Shown here: piece by piece, positions 27,742-36,493 of the stretch
Numbering within the stretch: the first letter of the stretch is position 1
Layout: the number at the start of each line of letters is the position of its first letter
Assembly (NCBI GenBank): GCA_021298085.1
Contig: JAJTDE010000018.1
Span: 1 to 41,894 of the forward strand
Length of the DNA: 41,894 nucleotides
Origin: Rubrivivax sp.
GTDB taxonomy: Bacteria; Pseudomonadota; Gammaproteobacteria; Burkholderiales; Burkholderiaceae_C
Reading direction: 5' to 3'
Notes under the pieces: generated by a model
Told to the model about the DNA's origin: nothing
Seen by the model: only the letters and a program-made list of their open reading frames with translations
Database searches by the model: none
Made by a program: the position numbers and the translations under genes

Positions 27742-28577
27742 TCAGGGCGCGGCGCGCTGGGCCACCACGGTGGCGGGCGCACCTTCGCGCAGGTTGTCAA
27801 AGCGGGCCGCCAGGATGCGCGCACCGGTGGGCAGGCCTTCCAGCACCTCGACTTGGCCGGAGGCCTCGTCGCGCCTGCCCAGCGTGACGGTGGCGGTGGC
27901 GTACTGGCCGGCCCTGAACAGCTCCTTGGGGTTGGCCAGGCCCACCGTCACAACAATGGCCCGGGTGCCGGGCTCGGCCGCCGGCGCAATGCGCACCAGG
28001 CGGCCCTGAACCGGCACCGGGTGCCCTTCGATGCGCACGGCCACCGGCATGCCCACGCTGAGGCGTGAGACCTCGTGGGTGCCCACCGTGCCGGCCACCT
28101 CCAGCCGGGCCAGGTCCACCAAGGTGAACAGGGTCTGTTCGGCGCTGACCATCTCATCCGGCAGCGCCTGCCGCCTGGCCACGATGCCGGCAATGGGCGC
28201 CACCACGTTGGCGTCGCGGGCCGCGCTGTGTGTGGTGGCCAGCGACGCCTGGGCGGCATCCACCTGGGCCTTGGCGGCCTGCACGGCGGCACGGGACGTT
28301 TCCAGCGCAGAGCCTGAGATGAAGCTCTGTGCCGCCAGCCGCTCATTCTGCGCATGGGCGCGTTCGGCCTGGCTCAGTGCGGAGTGCGCGGCATCCACCA
28401 GGGCCGAGCGTTCGGCGACCCGGCTGCCCAGGTCGGCCATCTCGATCTGGCCCAGCACCTCACCCGCCCGGACTCGCTGGCCTTCGACCACCCGCAGGCT
28501 GGTGAGCCGGCCACCGCCACCGCCAGCACCAGCACCAGCACAACGGCCGCCACGGCGGTCCATTGCCGTTTGTTCAT
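27742..28577 (-). pseudogene. RND periplasmic adaptor (membrane fusion protein) remnant
   Basis: Adaptor subunit that would link the RND pump to an outer-membrane channel. The N terminus MNKRQWTAVAAVVLVLVLAV begins at ATG 28577 in one frame. The rest of the protein (GRLTSLRVVEGQRVRAGEVLGQIE, in two parts of the lipoyl half-motif, then the helical hairpin with SFISGSALETSRAAV and the barrel domain) is in another frame, switching near 28505. The signal helix runs straight into the first lipoyl half, so the usual 40-60 residue linker and start of the barrel are lost with the frameshift. The longer open frame to 28710 has a non-family N terminus and is not used. Like the pump gene that follows, it is decayed. 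Confidence 0.78.
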
Positions 28578-28739
28578 CACGTCTGCATGCTCCTCGCTTG
28601 CCCTCATCCACACGCGGCACCATCGTGGGTGCGCTGATCGGAGGGCGTGTAGGCAGCCACCCGGCCAACCCACAGCCTTGTGCGATGAACTGCAGGCCCG
28701 GCGGGACCAAGCGCGCGCAGAACGGCTAAAGCCGCCGGT

Positions 28740-29936
28740 TCAGGCCGCGGGCGGAAGGCTGCTGGCCGGGCCGGCCGGCGTGCTGCGGGCGCCGCGGTAG
28801 GCACACCAGGCTGCCACCACACCGGCCACACCGGCGGCGGCGAACAACGCCCGAAAGCCGGCATGCTCCACCAGCCAACCACCGGCCACACCGCCCAGCA
28901 CACCTGGCACACCGTAGCCGAGGGTGGTGTAGAGCGCCTGCCCACGCGCCCGCAGGCGACCCGGAAAGTGCTGGTTGACCAGCGAGATGCAGGCCGCGTG
29001 GTGCGCGGCGAAGGTGATGGCATGTGACACCTGGGCCAGGATCAGCGCCCATACCCACTGCCCCGCGGCCGCCAGCAACCAGAAGCGCAGCGCCGTGACC
29101 AGGCCGACCACCCACAGCCACTGCCACGGTGACCAGCGCCCGAACCAGCGCCCCTGCCACCAGAAGAAGGCAATCTCGAAGACCACCGACAAGGCCCAGA
29201 TCAAACCGACCTGCGTCTTGCCGTAGCCCAGCTCCTTCAGGTAGAGCGACAGGAAGGCGTACAGGCTCACGTGGGCCAGCACGGTGAAGGCCACGGACGC
29301 AAAGAACCAGCGCAGCTGCGGCTGGCGCAGAAGGGGCAGCACGGGCGGTGCCGGCTCGCTGTGCACCACGGCACTGCGGGTGCTGGGCAGCAGCCACGCG
29401 GCCACCAGCAACACCACCCCGACCGCCACCACCACCACCGGGAAGGCCTGCACACCGGCCACGTCCAGCACCCAGCCACCCAGCAGCACGGCCAGGATGA
29501 AACCGATGGAGCCCCAGACCCGCACCTTGCCGTAGCGACCCGCGTCAAAGCCATCGGGCCCACTGAGGTAGCGGCTCACCGCCGCTTCTGACAAGGGAAT
29601 GATGGCGCCATTGAAGGCAAACAGCAGCACCACCACCACCGCGATCGACACCGTCTCGCGCACGGCGAGCAGCAGCGCGGCGCTGAGCAGGGCGCCCAAG
29701 GCCGCGGCCTGGATCAGCCGTACCCGCCGCCCGCTGTGGTCACCCAGCCAGCTCCAGCCATAGGGCACGACGATGCGCGTCCAGGACTGCAGCGAGGCCA
29801 GCGCCCCGATGGCCAGCGTCGACACCCCCAGGCTCTGCAGCCACAGCGGCGAATACGGGTTGAAGACACCCACCGACGCAAAGTAGGCACAGGACAGTGC
29901 GCCAAAGCGCACCAGCGGCGAGGCCGCGACGCTCAC
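28740..29936 (-). CDS. MFS transporter (LacY/HcaT-like subgroup)
   Basis: Inner-membrane major-facilitator transporter of 398 residues with about twelve membrane helices and a central polar loop (about 185-200). The N-terminal half has the cytoplasmic loop motif [27 protein letters not shown] and the layout resemble the MFS_1-like/3-phenylpropionate (HcaT) group; the substrate cannot be assigned. The start is GTG 29936, overlapping the aroC stop as GTGA, so it is translationally coupled to aroC; the longer frame to 29996 would overlap aroC and adds a low-complexity Ala/Arg run. The downstream neighbour on the same strand is the decayed RND adaptor. Confidence 0.88.
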   Translation of the reverse strand: MSVAASPLVRFGALSCAYFASVGVFNPYSPLWLQSLGVSTLAIGALASLQSWTRIVVPYGWSWLGDHSGRRVRLIQAAALGALLSAALLLAVRETVSIAVVVVLLFAFNGAIIPLSEAAVSRYLSGPDGFDAGRYGKVRVWGSIGFILAVLLGGWVLDVAGVQAFPVVVVAVGVVLLVAAWLLPSTRSAVVHSEPAPPVLPLLRQPQLRWFFASVAFTVLAHVSLYAFLSLYLKELGYGKTQVGLIWALSVVFEIAFFWWQGRWFGRWSPWQWLWVVGLVTALRFWLLAAAGQWVWALILAQVSHAITFAAHHAACISLVNQHFPGRLRARGQALYTTLGYGVPGVLGGVAGGWLVEHAGFRALFAAAGVAGVVAAWCAYRGARSTPAGPASSLPPAA

Positions 29937-31045
29937 AGGCCCTTCGGCGGCACGCCACCGGCCAGCGGCGGCAGCGGCAGCTGCACGTCGCCGCACTGCG
30001 CCCGGTGGCGCAGCACATGGTCCATCACCACCAGGGCCAGCATGGCCTCGGCGATGGGTGTGGCACGGATGCCCACGCAGGGGTCGTGCCGGCCATGGGT
30101 GACCACCTCGGTGGGCTGGCCGTCGCGCGTGACGCTGGCCTTGGCCAGCCGGATGGAGCTGGTGGGCTTGATGGCGATGTTCACCCGCAAGTCCTGGCCC
30201 GTGGAGATGCCACCCAGCACGCCACCGGCATGGTTGGTGGCAAAGCCTTCCGGCAGCATTTCGTCGCCATGCTGACTGCCCCGCTGCTGCACCACGGCAA
30301 AGCCGTCGCCGATCTCGACACCCTTGACGGCATTGATGCCCATCATGGCGTACGCAATGTCGGCGTCCAGCTTGTCGTAGAGCGGCTCGCCCAGGCCGGC
30401 GGGCATGCCACGCGCCACCACCGTCAGGCGGGCACCGACAGAGTCACCGGACTTGCGCAAGGCGTCCATGTAGGCTTCCAGACGCGGCACGACCGAGGCG
30501 CTGGCCGCAAAAAACGGGTTCAACGGCACCTGGCTTTCGTCCTCATACGGAATCTCGACCTCGCCGATGGCCGTCATCCAGCCACTGAACTGCACACCCA
30601 GGCGTTCACGCAGCCACTTGCGCGCGACGGCCGCAGCCGCCACGGCAGGCGCCGTCAGCCGGGCCGAGGAACGCCCGCCGCCGCGCGGGTCGCGCAGGCC
30701 GTACTTGCGCCAGTAGGTGTAATCGGCGTGGCCGGGGCGGAAGGTGTCCAGCAGGTTGCCGTAGTCCTTGCTGCGCTGATCGGTGTTGCGGATCAGCAGC
30801 GCAATGGGTGTGCCGGTGGTCATGCCTTCGTAGACACCGGACAGGATCTCCACCGCGTCACTTTCCTGGCGCTGCGTCACGTGCCGGCTGGTGCCAGGCT
30901 TGCGGCGGTCCAGTTCGGGTTGGATGTCGGCTTCGCTCAGCGCCAGGCCGGGCGGGCAGCCGTCAATCACACAGCCGATGGCGGGCCCGTGGCTTTCGCC
31001 GAAGGTGGTGACGCGAAAGAGTTCGCCGAAGGTGGATCCAGACAT
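29933..31045 (-). CDS. aroC: chorismate synthase
   Basis: Last enzyme of the shikimate pathway: converts 5-enolpyruvylshikimate-3-phosphate to chorismate using reduced FMN. 370 residues, full length for the family. Signature segments: [19 protein letters not shown] at the N terminus, [17 protein letters not shown] and RGGGRSSAR for substrate and flavin binding, [14 protein letters not shown], and the terminal [16 protein letters not shown]. Cytoplasmic. Its stop overlaps the start of the MFS gene. A CBS-domain gene lies 66 bases upstream on the same strand. Confidence 0.98.
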   Translation of the reverse strand: MSGSTFGELFRVTTFGESHGPAIGCVIDGCPPGLALSEADIQPELDRRKPGTSRHVTQRQESDAVEILSGVYEGMTTGTPIALLIRNTDQRSKDYGNLLDTFRPGHADYTYWRKYGLRDPRGGGRSSARLTAPAVAAAAVARKWLRERLGVQFSGWMTAIGEVEIPYEDESQVPLNPFFAASASVVPRLEAYMDALRKSGDSVGARLTVVARGMPAGLGEPLYDKLDADIAYAMMGINAVKGVEIGDGFAVVQQRGSQHGDEMLPEGFATNHAGGVLGGISTGQDLRVNIAIKPTSSIRLAKASVTRDGQPTEVVTHGRHDPCVGIRATPIAEAMLALVVMDHVLRHRAQCGDVQLPLPPLAGGVPPKGL

Positions 31046-31111
31046 CCACGGATTCTAGGGAACCCGCGGCGACGGCTGGCTGAGACCCGGCCCGCGACGC
31101 GGTTCGGGCTT

Positions 31112-31573
31112 TCAGCGGTTGGCGTCGCTGTCGCCGGGCTCGACCGGCCAGTCGCGGATGTAGGCCTTGAGCATGCGATTCTCGAAATCCTGGGAATCGA
31201 CCACCGCCTTGGCGACGTCATAGAAGGAGATGACGCCCATCAGCTCGCGCTTGTCCATCACCGGCATATAACGCGCATGGCGCATCAGCATCATGCGGCG
31301 GACTTCGTCGATCTCGGTCTCAGGGGTGCAGGTCAAGGGGGCGTCGTCCATCACGGTGCGGACCACCGTGGTGCCGATGCCGCCGCCGTTCTTGACCACC
31401 GCGGCGATGACCTCCCGGAAGGTCAGCATGCCGGCCATGTCGCCGTGGTCCATGACGACCAGCGAACCGATGTCCATCTCCGCCATCAGGTTCACGGCTT
31501 CGGCCAGTGGCCGCTCGGGCCCGGTTGTGAACAAGGCGCTGCCCTTGACGCGAAGAATGTCGCTGACTTTCAC
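31112..31573 (-). CDS. CBS-pair domain protein
   Basis: Cytoplasmic protein of 153 residues consisting almost only of two CBS motifs (about 10-60 and 78-130), a module that binds adenosyl compounds such as AMP, ATP or SAM. The two repeats show LAEAVNLMAEMDIGSLVVMD and IDEVRRMMLMRHARYMPVMD. There is no catalytic or transporter domain. The start is GTG 31573, with GAGGAG eight bases upstream and a family-like N terminus (VKVSDILRVKG). Single CBS-pair proteins of this size are common in betaproteobacteria next to aroC-like housekeeping genes, but the function is unknown. Confidence 0.9.
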   Translation of the reverse strand: MKVSDILRVKGSALFTTGPERPLAEAVNLMAEMDIGSLVVMDHGDMAGMLTFREVIAAVVKNGGGIGTTVVRTVMDDAPLTCTPETEIDEVRRMMLMRHARYMPVMDKRELMGVISFYDVAKAVVDSQDFENRMLKAYIRDWPVEPGDSDANR

Positions 31574-31660
31574 CGATGGTCTCCTCGGGGTGATGCACGG
31601 CCAATATAGCCCACAATCTGCCGCCATCCCTACCCCCAACAACCCTGCACTGGACACCCC

Positions 31661-32989
31661 ATGCCAGGCCATGCCGACCCCGGCTTCGACACCTTGTCGC
31701 TGCACGCCGGTGCCTGCCCTGACCCCGCCACCGGGGCACGGGCTCTGCCCATCCACCTCAGCACCAGCTTTGTCTTCGAATCGACCGATCACGCGGCGGC
31801 GCTGTTCAACATGGAGCGGGCGGGCCACGTGTACAGCCGCATCAGCAACCCCACCACGGCGGTCTTCGAGGAGCGTGTCGCGGCCCTGGAAGGCGGCACC
31901 GGCGCGGTCGCCACGGCCAGCGGCCAGGCCGCGCTGCACCTGGCGGTGGCCACGCTGGCCGGCGCGGGTTCCCACGTGGTGGCCTCGGCGTCGCTGTACG
32001 GCGGCTCGTACAACCTGCTGCACGACACCCTGGCCCGCTTCGGCATCGACACCACATTTGTGCCGCCGCGGGACATCGATGCCTGGCGCGCGGCCATCCG
32101 GCCGACTACAAAACTGCTGTTTGGCGAGACCCTGGGCAACCCTGGGCTGGACGTGCTGGACATCCCTACCGTCAGCAGCATCGCCCACGACGCCGGCCTG
32201 CCCCTGCTGGTGGACAGCACCTTCAGCACGCCCTGGCTGATGAAACCCTTCGAGCACGGCGCCGACCTGCTCTTCCATTCAGCCACCAAGTTTCTGAGCG
32301 GCCATGGCACGGTGGTCGGTGGCGTGCTGGTCGACAGTGGCGCCTTCGACTGGGACGCCAGCGGCCGCTTCCCTGAACTCACGCAGCCCTACCCCGGCTT
32401 CCATGGCATGGTGTTCAGCGAGGAAAGCACCACCAGCGCCTTCCTGCTGCGCGCACGCCGTGAAGGCCTGCGCGACTTCGGCGCCTGCATGAGCCCGCAC
32501 ACGGCCTGGCTCATCCTGCAGGGCATCGAGACCCTGCCGCTGCGCATGGAGCGGCATGTGGCGAACACGCGCCGGGTGGTGGAATTCCTCGCCGCACACC
32601 CCATGGTCAGCCGGGTCGGCTACCCGGAGCTGCCCAGCCACCCCGACCACGCCCTGGCCCAGCGACTGCTGCCACGGGGTTGCGGCTCGGTCTTCAGCTT
32701 CGACATCCGCGGCAGCCGCGCCCAGGGACGCGCCTTCATCGAGGCGCTGAAGATCTTCTCGCACCTGGCCAATGTCGGCGATTGCCGTTCACTGGTCATC
32801 CACCCCGCCTCCACGACCCATTTCCGCATGGACGACAGCGCGCTGGCGCGGGCCGGCATCGGCCCCGGCACCATCCGCTTGTCCATCGGCCTGGAAACCG
32901 CCGACGACCTGATCGACGACCTGGGCCGGGCCCTCAAGGCCGCCCAGCGGGCCGATGCCAACGCCACGCCCGCAGGAGCCGCCCGGTGA
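31661..32989 (+). CDS. O-acetyl/O-succinylhomoserine sulfhydrylase (PLP, MetY/MetZ type)
   Basis: PLP-dependent gamma-family enzyme of the Cys/Met metabolism group, 442 residues. It condenses an activated homoserine with sulfide to give homocysteine (direct sulfhydrylation route to methionine). Motifs: YSRISNPTTAVFEERVAALEGG for substrate and PLP phosphate binding, LPLLVDSTFSTPWL, the Schiff-base Lys in FHSATKFLSGHG, and NVGDCRSLVIHPASTTH near the end. The long C-terminal region with SLVIHPASTTH favours O-acetylhomoserine sulfhydrylase (MetY); MetZ cannot be excluded. The next gene starts inside its stop codon (GTGA). Confidence 0.93.
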   Translation: MPGHADPGFDTLSLHAGACPDPATGARALPIHLSTSFVFESTDHAAALFNMERAGHVYSRISNPTTAVFEERVAALEGGTGAVATASGQAALHLAVATLAGAGSHVVASASLYGGSYNLLHDTLARFGIDTTFVPPRDIDAWRAAIRPTTKLLFGETLGNPGLDVLDIPTVSSIAHDAGLPLLVDSTFSTPWLMKPFEHGADLLFHSATKFLSGHGTVVGGVLVDSGAFDWDASGRFPELTQPYPGFHGMVFSEESTTSAFLLRARREGLRDFGACMSPHTAWLILQGIETLPLRMERHVANTRRVVEFLAAHPMVSRVGYPELPSHPDHALAQRLLPRGCGSVFSFDIRGSRAQGRAFIEALKIFSHLANVGDCRSLVIHPASTTHFRMDDSALARAGIGPGTIRLSIGLETADDLIDDLGRALKAAQRADANATPAGAAR

Positions 32990-33804
32990 AGCTGCTCGTC
33001 AACGGCCGGACGGCCTATGCCTACACCGGCGGCAAGCCGCTGGACACCACGCTGCCCGCCGTCGTGATGGTGCACGGCGCGATGAACGACCACAGCGTGT
33101 GGATCCAGCAGAGCCGCTACCTCGCCCACCACGGCATGGCCGTGCTCGCGGTGGACCTGCCGGCCCATGGCCGCAGCGAAGGCCCGCCCGTGGGCATCGA
33201 GGCGGCGGCCGATTGGCTGGTGGCGCTGCTGGACGCCGCCGGCGTGGGCGACGTGGCCCTGGTGGGGCACAGCATGGGCTCGCTGGTGGCGCTGGAAGCC
33301 GCGGCCCGGCTGGGCGCACGCGCCCGGCACCTGGCCATGGTCGGCACGGCCTACCCGATGAAAGTCTCCCCCGCCCTGCTGGAGCTGTGCCGCAGCGACG
33401 TGCTGCAGGCCATCCACCTGGTTGCGGCACTGTCGCACTCGACACACTCGCCCAAGCCGTCGTCACCCGGCCCCGGTTTCAGCACGCACGGCATCGCCCG
33501 TGCGCTGATGCGGCGCATGCAGCACGGCTGGACCGAGGGCAACCTGTTTGAACACGACTTCCTGGCCTGCGACCGTTACGACGGCCTGCCCGCGGCGGCA
33601 GCGCGTGTGGCCTGCCCCGTCACACTGATGTTGGGCTCGGCCGACCAGATGACCAGCCCCAAGGCCGTGGCGCCCGTGCTGCAGGCCTTGACGCCGGAGG
33701 TGGTGCGCCTGGTGTCGGGGCACAACATGATGGGCGAGGCACCTGACGCCCTGCTGCAGGCGCTGTACCAGGTGCTGACAACCCACCGCAGCGCACAGGC
33801 CTGA
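32986..33804 (+). CDS. alpha/beta-hydrolase
   Basis: Alpha/beta-hydrolase of 272 residues with an apparently complete triad: nucleophile Ser96 in GHSMG, Asp220 in LGSADQM and His246 in SGHNMMG. The oxyanion HG motif is MVHGAMND (30-31). GTG 32986 overlaps the stop of the sulfhydrylase gene, with AGGAG upstream, so the two are co-translated. No substrate is evident; a role linked to methionine metabolism is only contextual (homoserine O-acetyltransferase also has this fold, but the sequence does not look like MetX). Confidence 0.88.
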   Translation: MKLLVNGRTAYAYTGGKPLDTTLPAVVMVHGAMNDHSVWIQQSRYLAHHGMAVLAVDLPAHGRSEGPPVGIEAAADWLVALLDAAGVGDVALVGHSMGSLVALEAAARLGARARHLAMVGTAYPMKVSPALLELCRSDVLQAIHLVAALSHSTHSPKPSSPGPGFSTHGIARALMRRMQHGWTEGNLFEHDFLACDRYDGLPAAAARVACPVTLMLGSADQMTSPKAVAPVLQALTPEVVRLVSGHNMMGEAPDALLQALYQVLTTHRSAQA

Positions 33805-33809
33805 CGCGT

Positions 33810-33834
33810 CAGCGCATGTTCCGCTCATGCGCTG
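33810..33834. terminator. perfect hairpin at convergent stop codons
   Basis: CAGCGCATG (33810-33818) and CATGCGCTG (33826-33834) are exact inverted repeats with a 7-base loop, lying between the stop at 33804 and across the stop of the opposing gene at 33825-33827. The position fits a bidirectional terminator; no T-run follows. Confidence 0.5.
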
Positions 33835-34775
33835 GGCGACAGCGTGGCGTGCCCGGCCTTCGGCTGCTGCAGCAGCCATTGCAGGGCCGTGTCCCAGAGC
33901 GGGCGTGCGCTGTCGCGGAAGTAGCCCATGTGGCCGATGGGCCCCAGGCCCAGCTGGCGAGGGTCCAGCGTGACGGGCTCCACCGTCGTGCCGCGGTAGT
34001 GCTGCATGAAGGCGTCGCGTGAGGCCGGCGGGGCCCACAGGTCATCCAGCGCGTTGGCGGCCACGATGGGCGTTTTCACCTGGGCAAAACGCTCAGCCAG
34101 GCCGGGCAGATCGGGGTCTCCAAAGAAGTAGCGCGGGTGGCTGCACCAGCGCCGCCATTGCAGGAATACCGGCTTGGGCAGGTCTTCACCCATGCCCAGC
34201 ACGCTCCAGTTCAGGTAGCCCTTCCAGCGCACCAGCAAGGGGCCCAGCACACGCCACATCAGCTGGACCCGCAGTTGCTCGGCGCGCGGCATCCAGCCGT
34301 GCCAGCCCGCCCCGGTGGCAAAGGTGTAGAACCGCGCGACACGGTGGTGGTTGGGCAGCAGGCCGAAGGCGTGACCACCATACGAGTGGCCCACCATGTA
34401 CAGCGGCAGACTGTCTTCCGCGGCCATCAGGTCCACGGCGGCGGCAATGTCCTGGCGTGCCCAATCGAGGTAGTTCATCTGGAAGCCGCGCAGGCTGGCG
34501 GGTTTGGACAGCCCGATGCCGCGATAATCCAGCGTCAGCACCTCCAGCCCTTGGGCCGCGGCATGCTCGGCAAAGCGCCGATAGAAGCGCTGGGGCACGC
34601 CGGTGGCCCCCGCCACGATCAGTCGGCCGCGCAGGGACTGGCCGCCCGATGACGGGCCGGTGGCAGTGGGGCTGTAGCGCAGTGCCTGCAGGCGATAGCC
34701 GTCGGCGGCGGTGAGGGTGATCGTCTGGGTGTGGACCGCTGTCGGGGCTGCGGTTTGGGAGGGGGTGTGGGCCAT
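33825..34775 (-). CDS. alpha/beta-hydrolase, TetR-linked
   Basis: Serine hydrolase-like protein of 316 residues. Nucleophile Ser131 sits in VGHSYGGHAFG; candidate triad partners are an Asp in NALDDLWAP and His in GPIGHMGYF. The segment TLDYRGIGLSKP and the tryptophan-rich cap (about 155-215) resemble a group of uncharacterised alpha/beta-hydrolases often annotated as alpha/beta fold or UCP037442-type hydrolases. It starts 25 bases after the TetR gene on the same strand, so it is the likely target of that repressor. Substrate unknown. Confidence 0.87.
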   Translation of the reverse strand: MAHTPSQTAAPTAVHTQTITLTAADGYRLQALRYSPTATGPSSGGQSLRGRLIVAGATGVPQRFYRRFAEHAAAQGLEVLTLDYRGIGLSKPASLRGFQMNYLDWARQDIAAAVDLMAAEDSLPLYMVGHSYGGHAFGLLPNHHRVARFYTFATGAGWHGWMPRAEQLRVQLMWRVLGPLLVRWKGYLNWSVLGMGEDLPKPVFLQWRRWCSHPRYFFGDPDLPGLAERFAQVKTPIVAANALDDLWAPPASRDAFMQHYRGTTVEPVTLDPRQLGLGPIGHMGYFRDSARPLWDTALQWLLQQPKAGHATLSPSA

Positions 34776-34800
34776 GTGACGGTGTTTCTCCAGCGAACGT

Positions 34801-35499
34801 TCAACGGGCGGGGCTGGCGTCCAGCTCGGCCTGCAGCAGGCTCAGCAGCACCTCGGCACTGGCCAGCATCGGGGCGGCGTCGCCGGCCACGCGGGCCTGC
34901 ATCAGGGCCCCTTCATAGGTGGAGACGATCAGCGCGGCCAGGCCCTCGGCACGGGCCAGCGCCAGCCGGCCATCGGCCGCCAGCAGGGCCGCCACGCGCC
35001 CGCGCAGCAGCGCAAAGGCCTTGGCCAGGGCGGCGCGGAGGGCGGCGTCGTCCGGGGAGGTTTCCAGCGCCACCGTGGCCAAGGGGCAGCCGCGCTCGAA
35101 GCCGCTGTCCTGCAGGTGGGCGAGTGAGGCGTGCAGCCACTGGCGCAAGGCCGCGACCGGGTCGGCACGGCGTGCGATCAGGCCATCCAGCGAACGGACG
35201 ATCTGCGCGGCCGTCTCGTCCACCGCCGCAACGGCCAGTGCGTGCTTGCCGCCGGGAAAGTGGTGGTAGAGCACGCCCTTGGGCGCCTGGGCGTCGGTGA
35301 GCAACTCGTTCAGACCCACACCGTGGAAGCCGCGGTGACGCAGCGCCTTGGCCATGGCGGCCACAAGCCGCTCACGGGTGCCGGGCGGCGGCACAGCGGG
35401 CACTGCAGGCGCCGTGGACGCGGGTGTCACTGCCGGCGCAGCGCCTGCGGCCCGGGGTTCAGGCGACAGAGGCTTGAGTGGTGGCTCGGACGACGGCAC
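34801..35499 (-). CDS. TetR/AcrR-family transcriptional repressor
   Basis: Ligand-responsive DNA-binding repressor. The HTH domain (about 43-90) reads TRERLVAAMAKALRHRGFHG then LNELLTDAQAPKGVLYHHFPGGK, typical of TetR; the C-terminal helical domain (about 95-230) would bind ligand. The start is uncertain: GTG 35499 lies just downstream of a TetR-type operator and gives 232 residues with a Pro/Ala-rich lead of about 40 residues; several in-frame GTGs follow before the HTH. The open frame beyond 35499 overlaps the tdh gene and is not family-like. It is followed by an alpha/beta-hydrolase, which it probably controls together with itself. The PKGVLYHHFPGGK form is shared with LmrA/YxaF-like and NemR-like regulators. 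Confidence 0.9.
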   Translation of the reverse strand: MPSSEPPLKPLSPEPRAAGAAPAVTPASTAPAVPAVPPPGTRERLVAAMAKALRHRGFHGVGLNELLTDAQAPKGVLYHHFPGGKHALAVAAVDETAAQIVRSLDGLIARRADPVAALRQWLHASLAHLQDSGFERGCPLATVALETSPDDAALRAALAKAFALLRGRVAALLAADGRLALARAEGLAALIVSTYEGALMQARVAGDAAPMLASAEVLLSLLQAELDASPAR

Positions 35500-35509
35500 G
35501 CCCCGCAGT

Positions 35510-36493
35510 CTATAGACCAGTCGGTATAGCGTCAAGCGGCTGCGCACCCAGCACCCGCTGCAGCTGGCCCAGCATGTCGTCCACCATGGCCTGCAGGTCG
35601 TAGGCCGGTGACCATCCCCAGTCGCGCCGCGCGGCGCTGTCGTCGATGCTGGCCGGCCAACTGTCGGCGATGGCCTGGCGGAAATCGGGTTCGCTGCTGA
35701 GCGCAAAGCCCGGCAGACGGCGGCGGATGGCGGCCGCGATCTGCGCCGGGGTGAAACTCACGCCCGCCAGGTTGTAGCTCTGCCGCTCGCGCACCTGCTC
35801 AGCGGGCGCCTCCATCAGCGCGATGGTGGCGCGGATGGCGTCGGGCATGTACATCATCGGCAAGGCCGTGTCCTCGCGCAGGAAGCAGCGGTAGCGTCCT
35901 TGCTGGATGGCCGCATGGAAGATCTCCACCGCGTAGTCGGTGGTGCCACCGCCGGGTGCCGTCTTCCAGCTGATCAGGCCCGGGTAGCGCAGGCTGCGCA
36001 CGTCCACGCCGTGGTGGCGGTGGTACCAGGCGCACCAGCCCTCCCCGGCCAGCTTGCTGATGCCGTAGACGGTGCTCGGGTCCATCACGGTGTGCTGCGG
36101 TGTCTCGTGGCGCGGCGTCTGCGGGCCAAAGGCGGCGATGGAGCTCGGCCAGAAGATGCGCGCCAGGCGGTGCGAGCGCGCCAGTTCCAGCACGTTCAGC
36201 AGGCCTTTCATGTTGAGGTCCCAGGCCCACATCGGGTGCTGCTCACCGCGCGCTGAGAGCGCGGCCGCCAGGTGGTAGATCTGCGTGATGCCGTGGCGTT
36301 CGACCACCTGCGTCAGGGCCGCGGCGTCGGTGCAGTCCAGCTGCTCGTGGGCCAGGCCCGGCACACGCCCGGTGCTGGCCAGGTCGCTCGTGACCACGGC
36401 CGCACGCCCATGGCGCGCCACCAGCGCCTCGGCCAGCTCGGTGCCGATCTGGCCGTTGGCACCGATGATCAAGGTGCGCGGCGCCCCGCTCAT
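35510..36493 (-). CDS. tdh: SDR-type L-threonine 3-dehydrogenase
   Basis: Extended short-chain dehydrogenase of 327 residues that oxidises L-threonine to 2-amino-3-ketobutyrate with NAD. The N-terminal Rossmann motif is GANGQIG (11-17) and the catalytic Tyr143-Lys147 pair is in [39 protein letters not shown] and [11 protein letters not shown] match the SDR threonine-dehydrogenase group, distinct from the zinc MDR-type Tdh of E. coli. It overlaps the kbl stop by four bases (ATGA) and so is coupled to the enzyme for the next step. The gene's 3-prime end abuts the TetR operator of the next unit. Confidence 0.93.
   Translation of the reverse strand: MSGAPRTLIIGANGQIGTELAEALVARHGRAAVVTSDLASTGRVPGLAHEQLDCTDAAALTQVVERHGITQIYHLAAALSARGEQHPMWAWDLNMKGLLNVLELARSHRLARIFWPSSIAAFGPQTPRHETPQHTVMDPSTVYGISKLAGEGWCAWYHRHHGVDVRSLRYPGLISWKTAPGGGTTDYAVEIFHAAIQQGRYRCFLREDTALPMMYMPDAIRATIALMEAPAEQVRERQSYNLAGVSFTPAQIAAAIRRRLPGFALSSEPDFRQAIADSWPASIDDSAARRDWGWSPAYDLQAMVDDMLGQLQRVLGAQPLDAIPTGL
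35513..35528. promoter_or_regulatory. TetR-type operator TAGACC-N4-GGTATA
   Basis: TAGACCAGTCGGTATA is an inverted repeat with one mismatch (TAGACC against TATACC). It matches the form of operators bound by NemR/AcrR-like TetR proteins. It lies 14-29 bases upstream of the proposed TetR start and just after the tdh stop region, so it likely mediates autorepression of the TetR-hydrolase unit. Confidence 0.65.

Noticed and set aside
27742-28710. Intact adaptor protein of 322 residues in one frame
   Set aside because: The first ~65 residues of that frame are not family-like, while the real signal helix is read in another frame from 28577.
29897-31609. 570-codon plus-strand frame across aroC
   Set aside because: Shadow frame; aroC on the other strand is complete and unmistakable.
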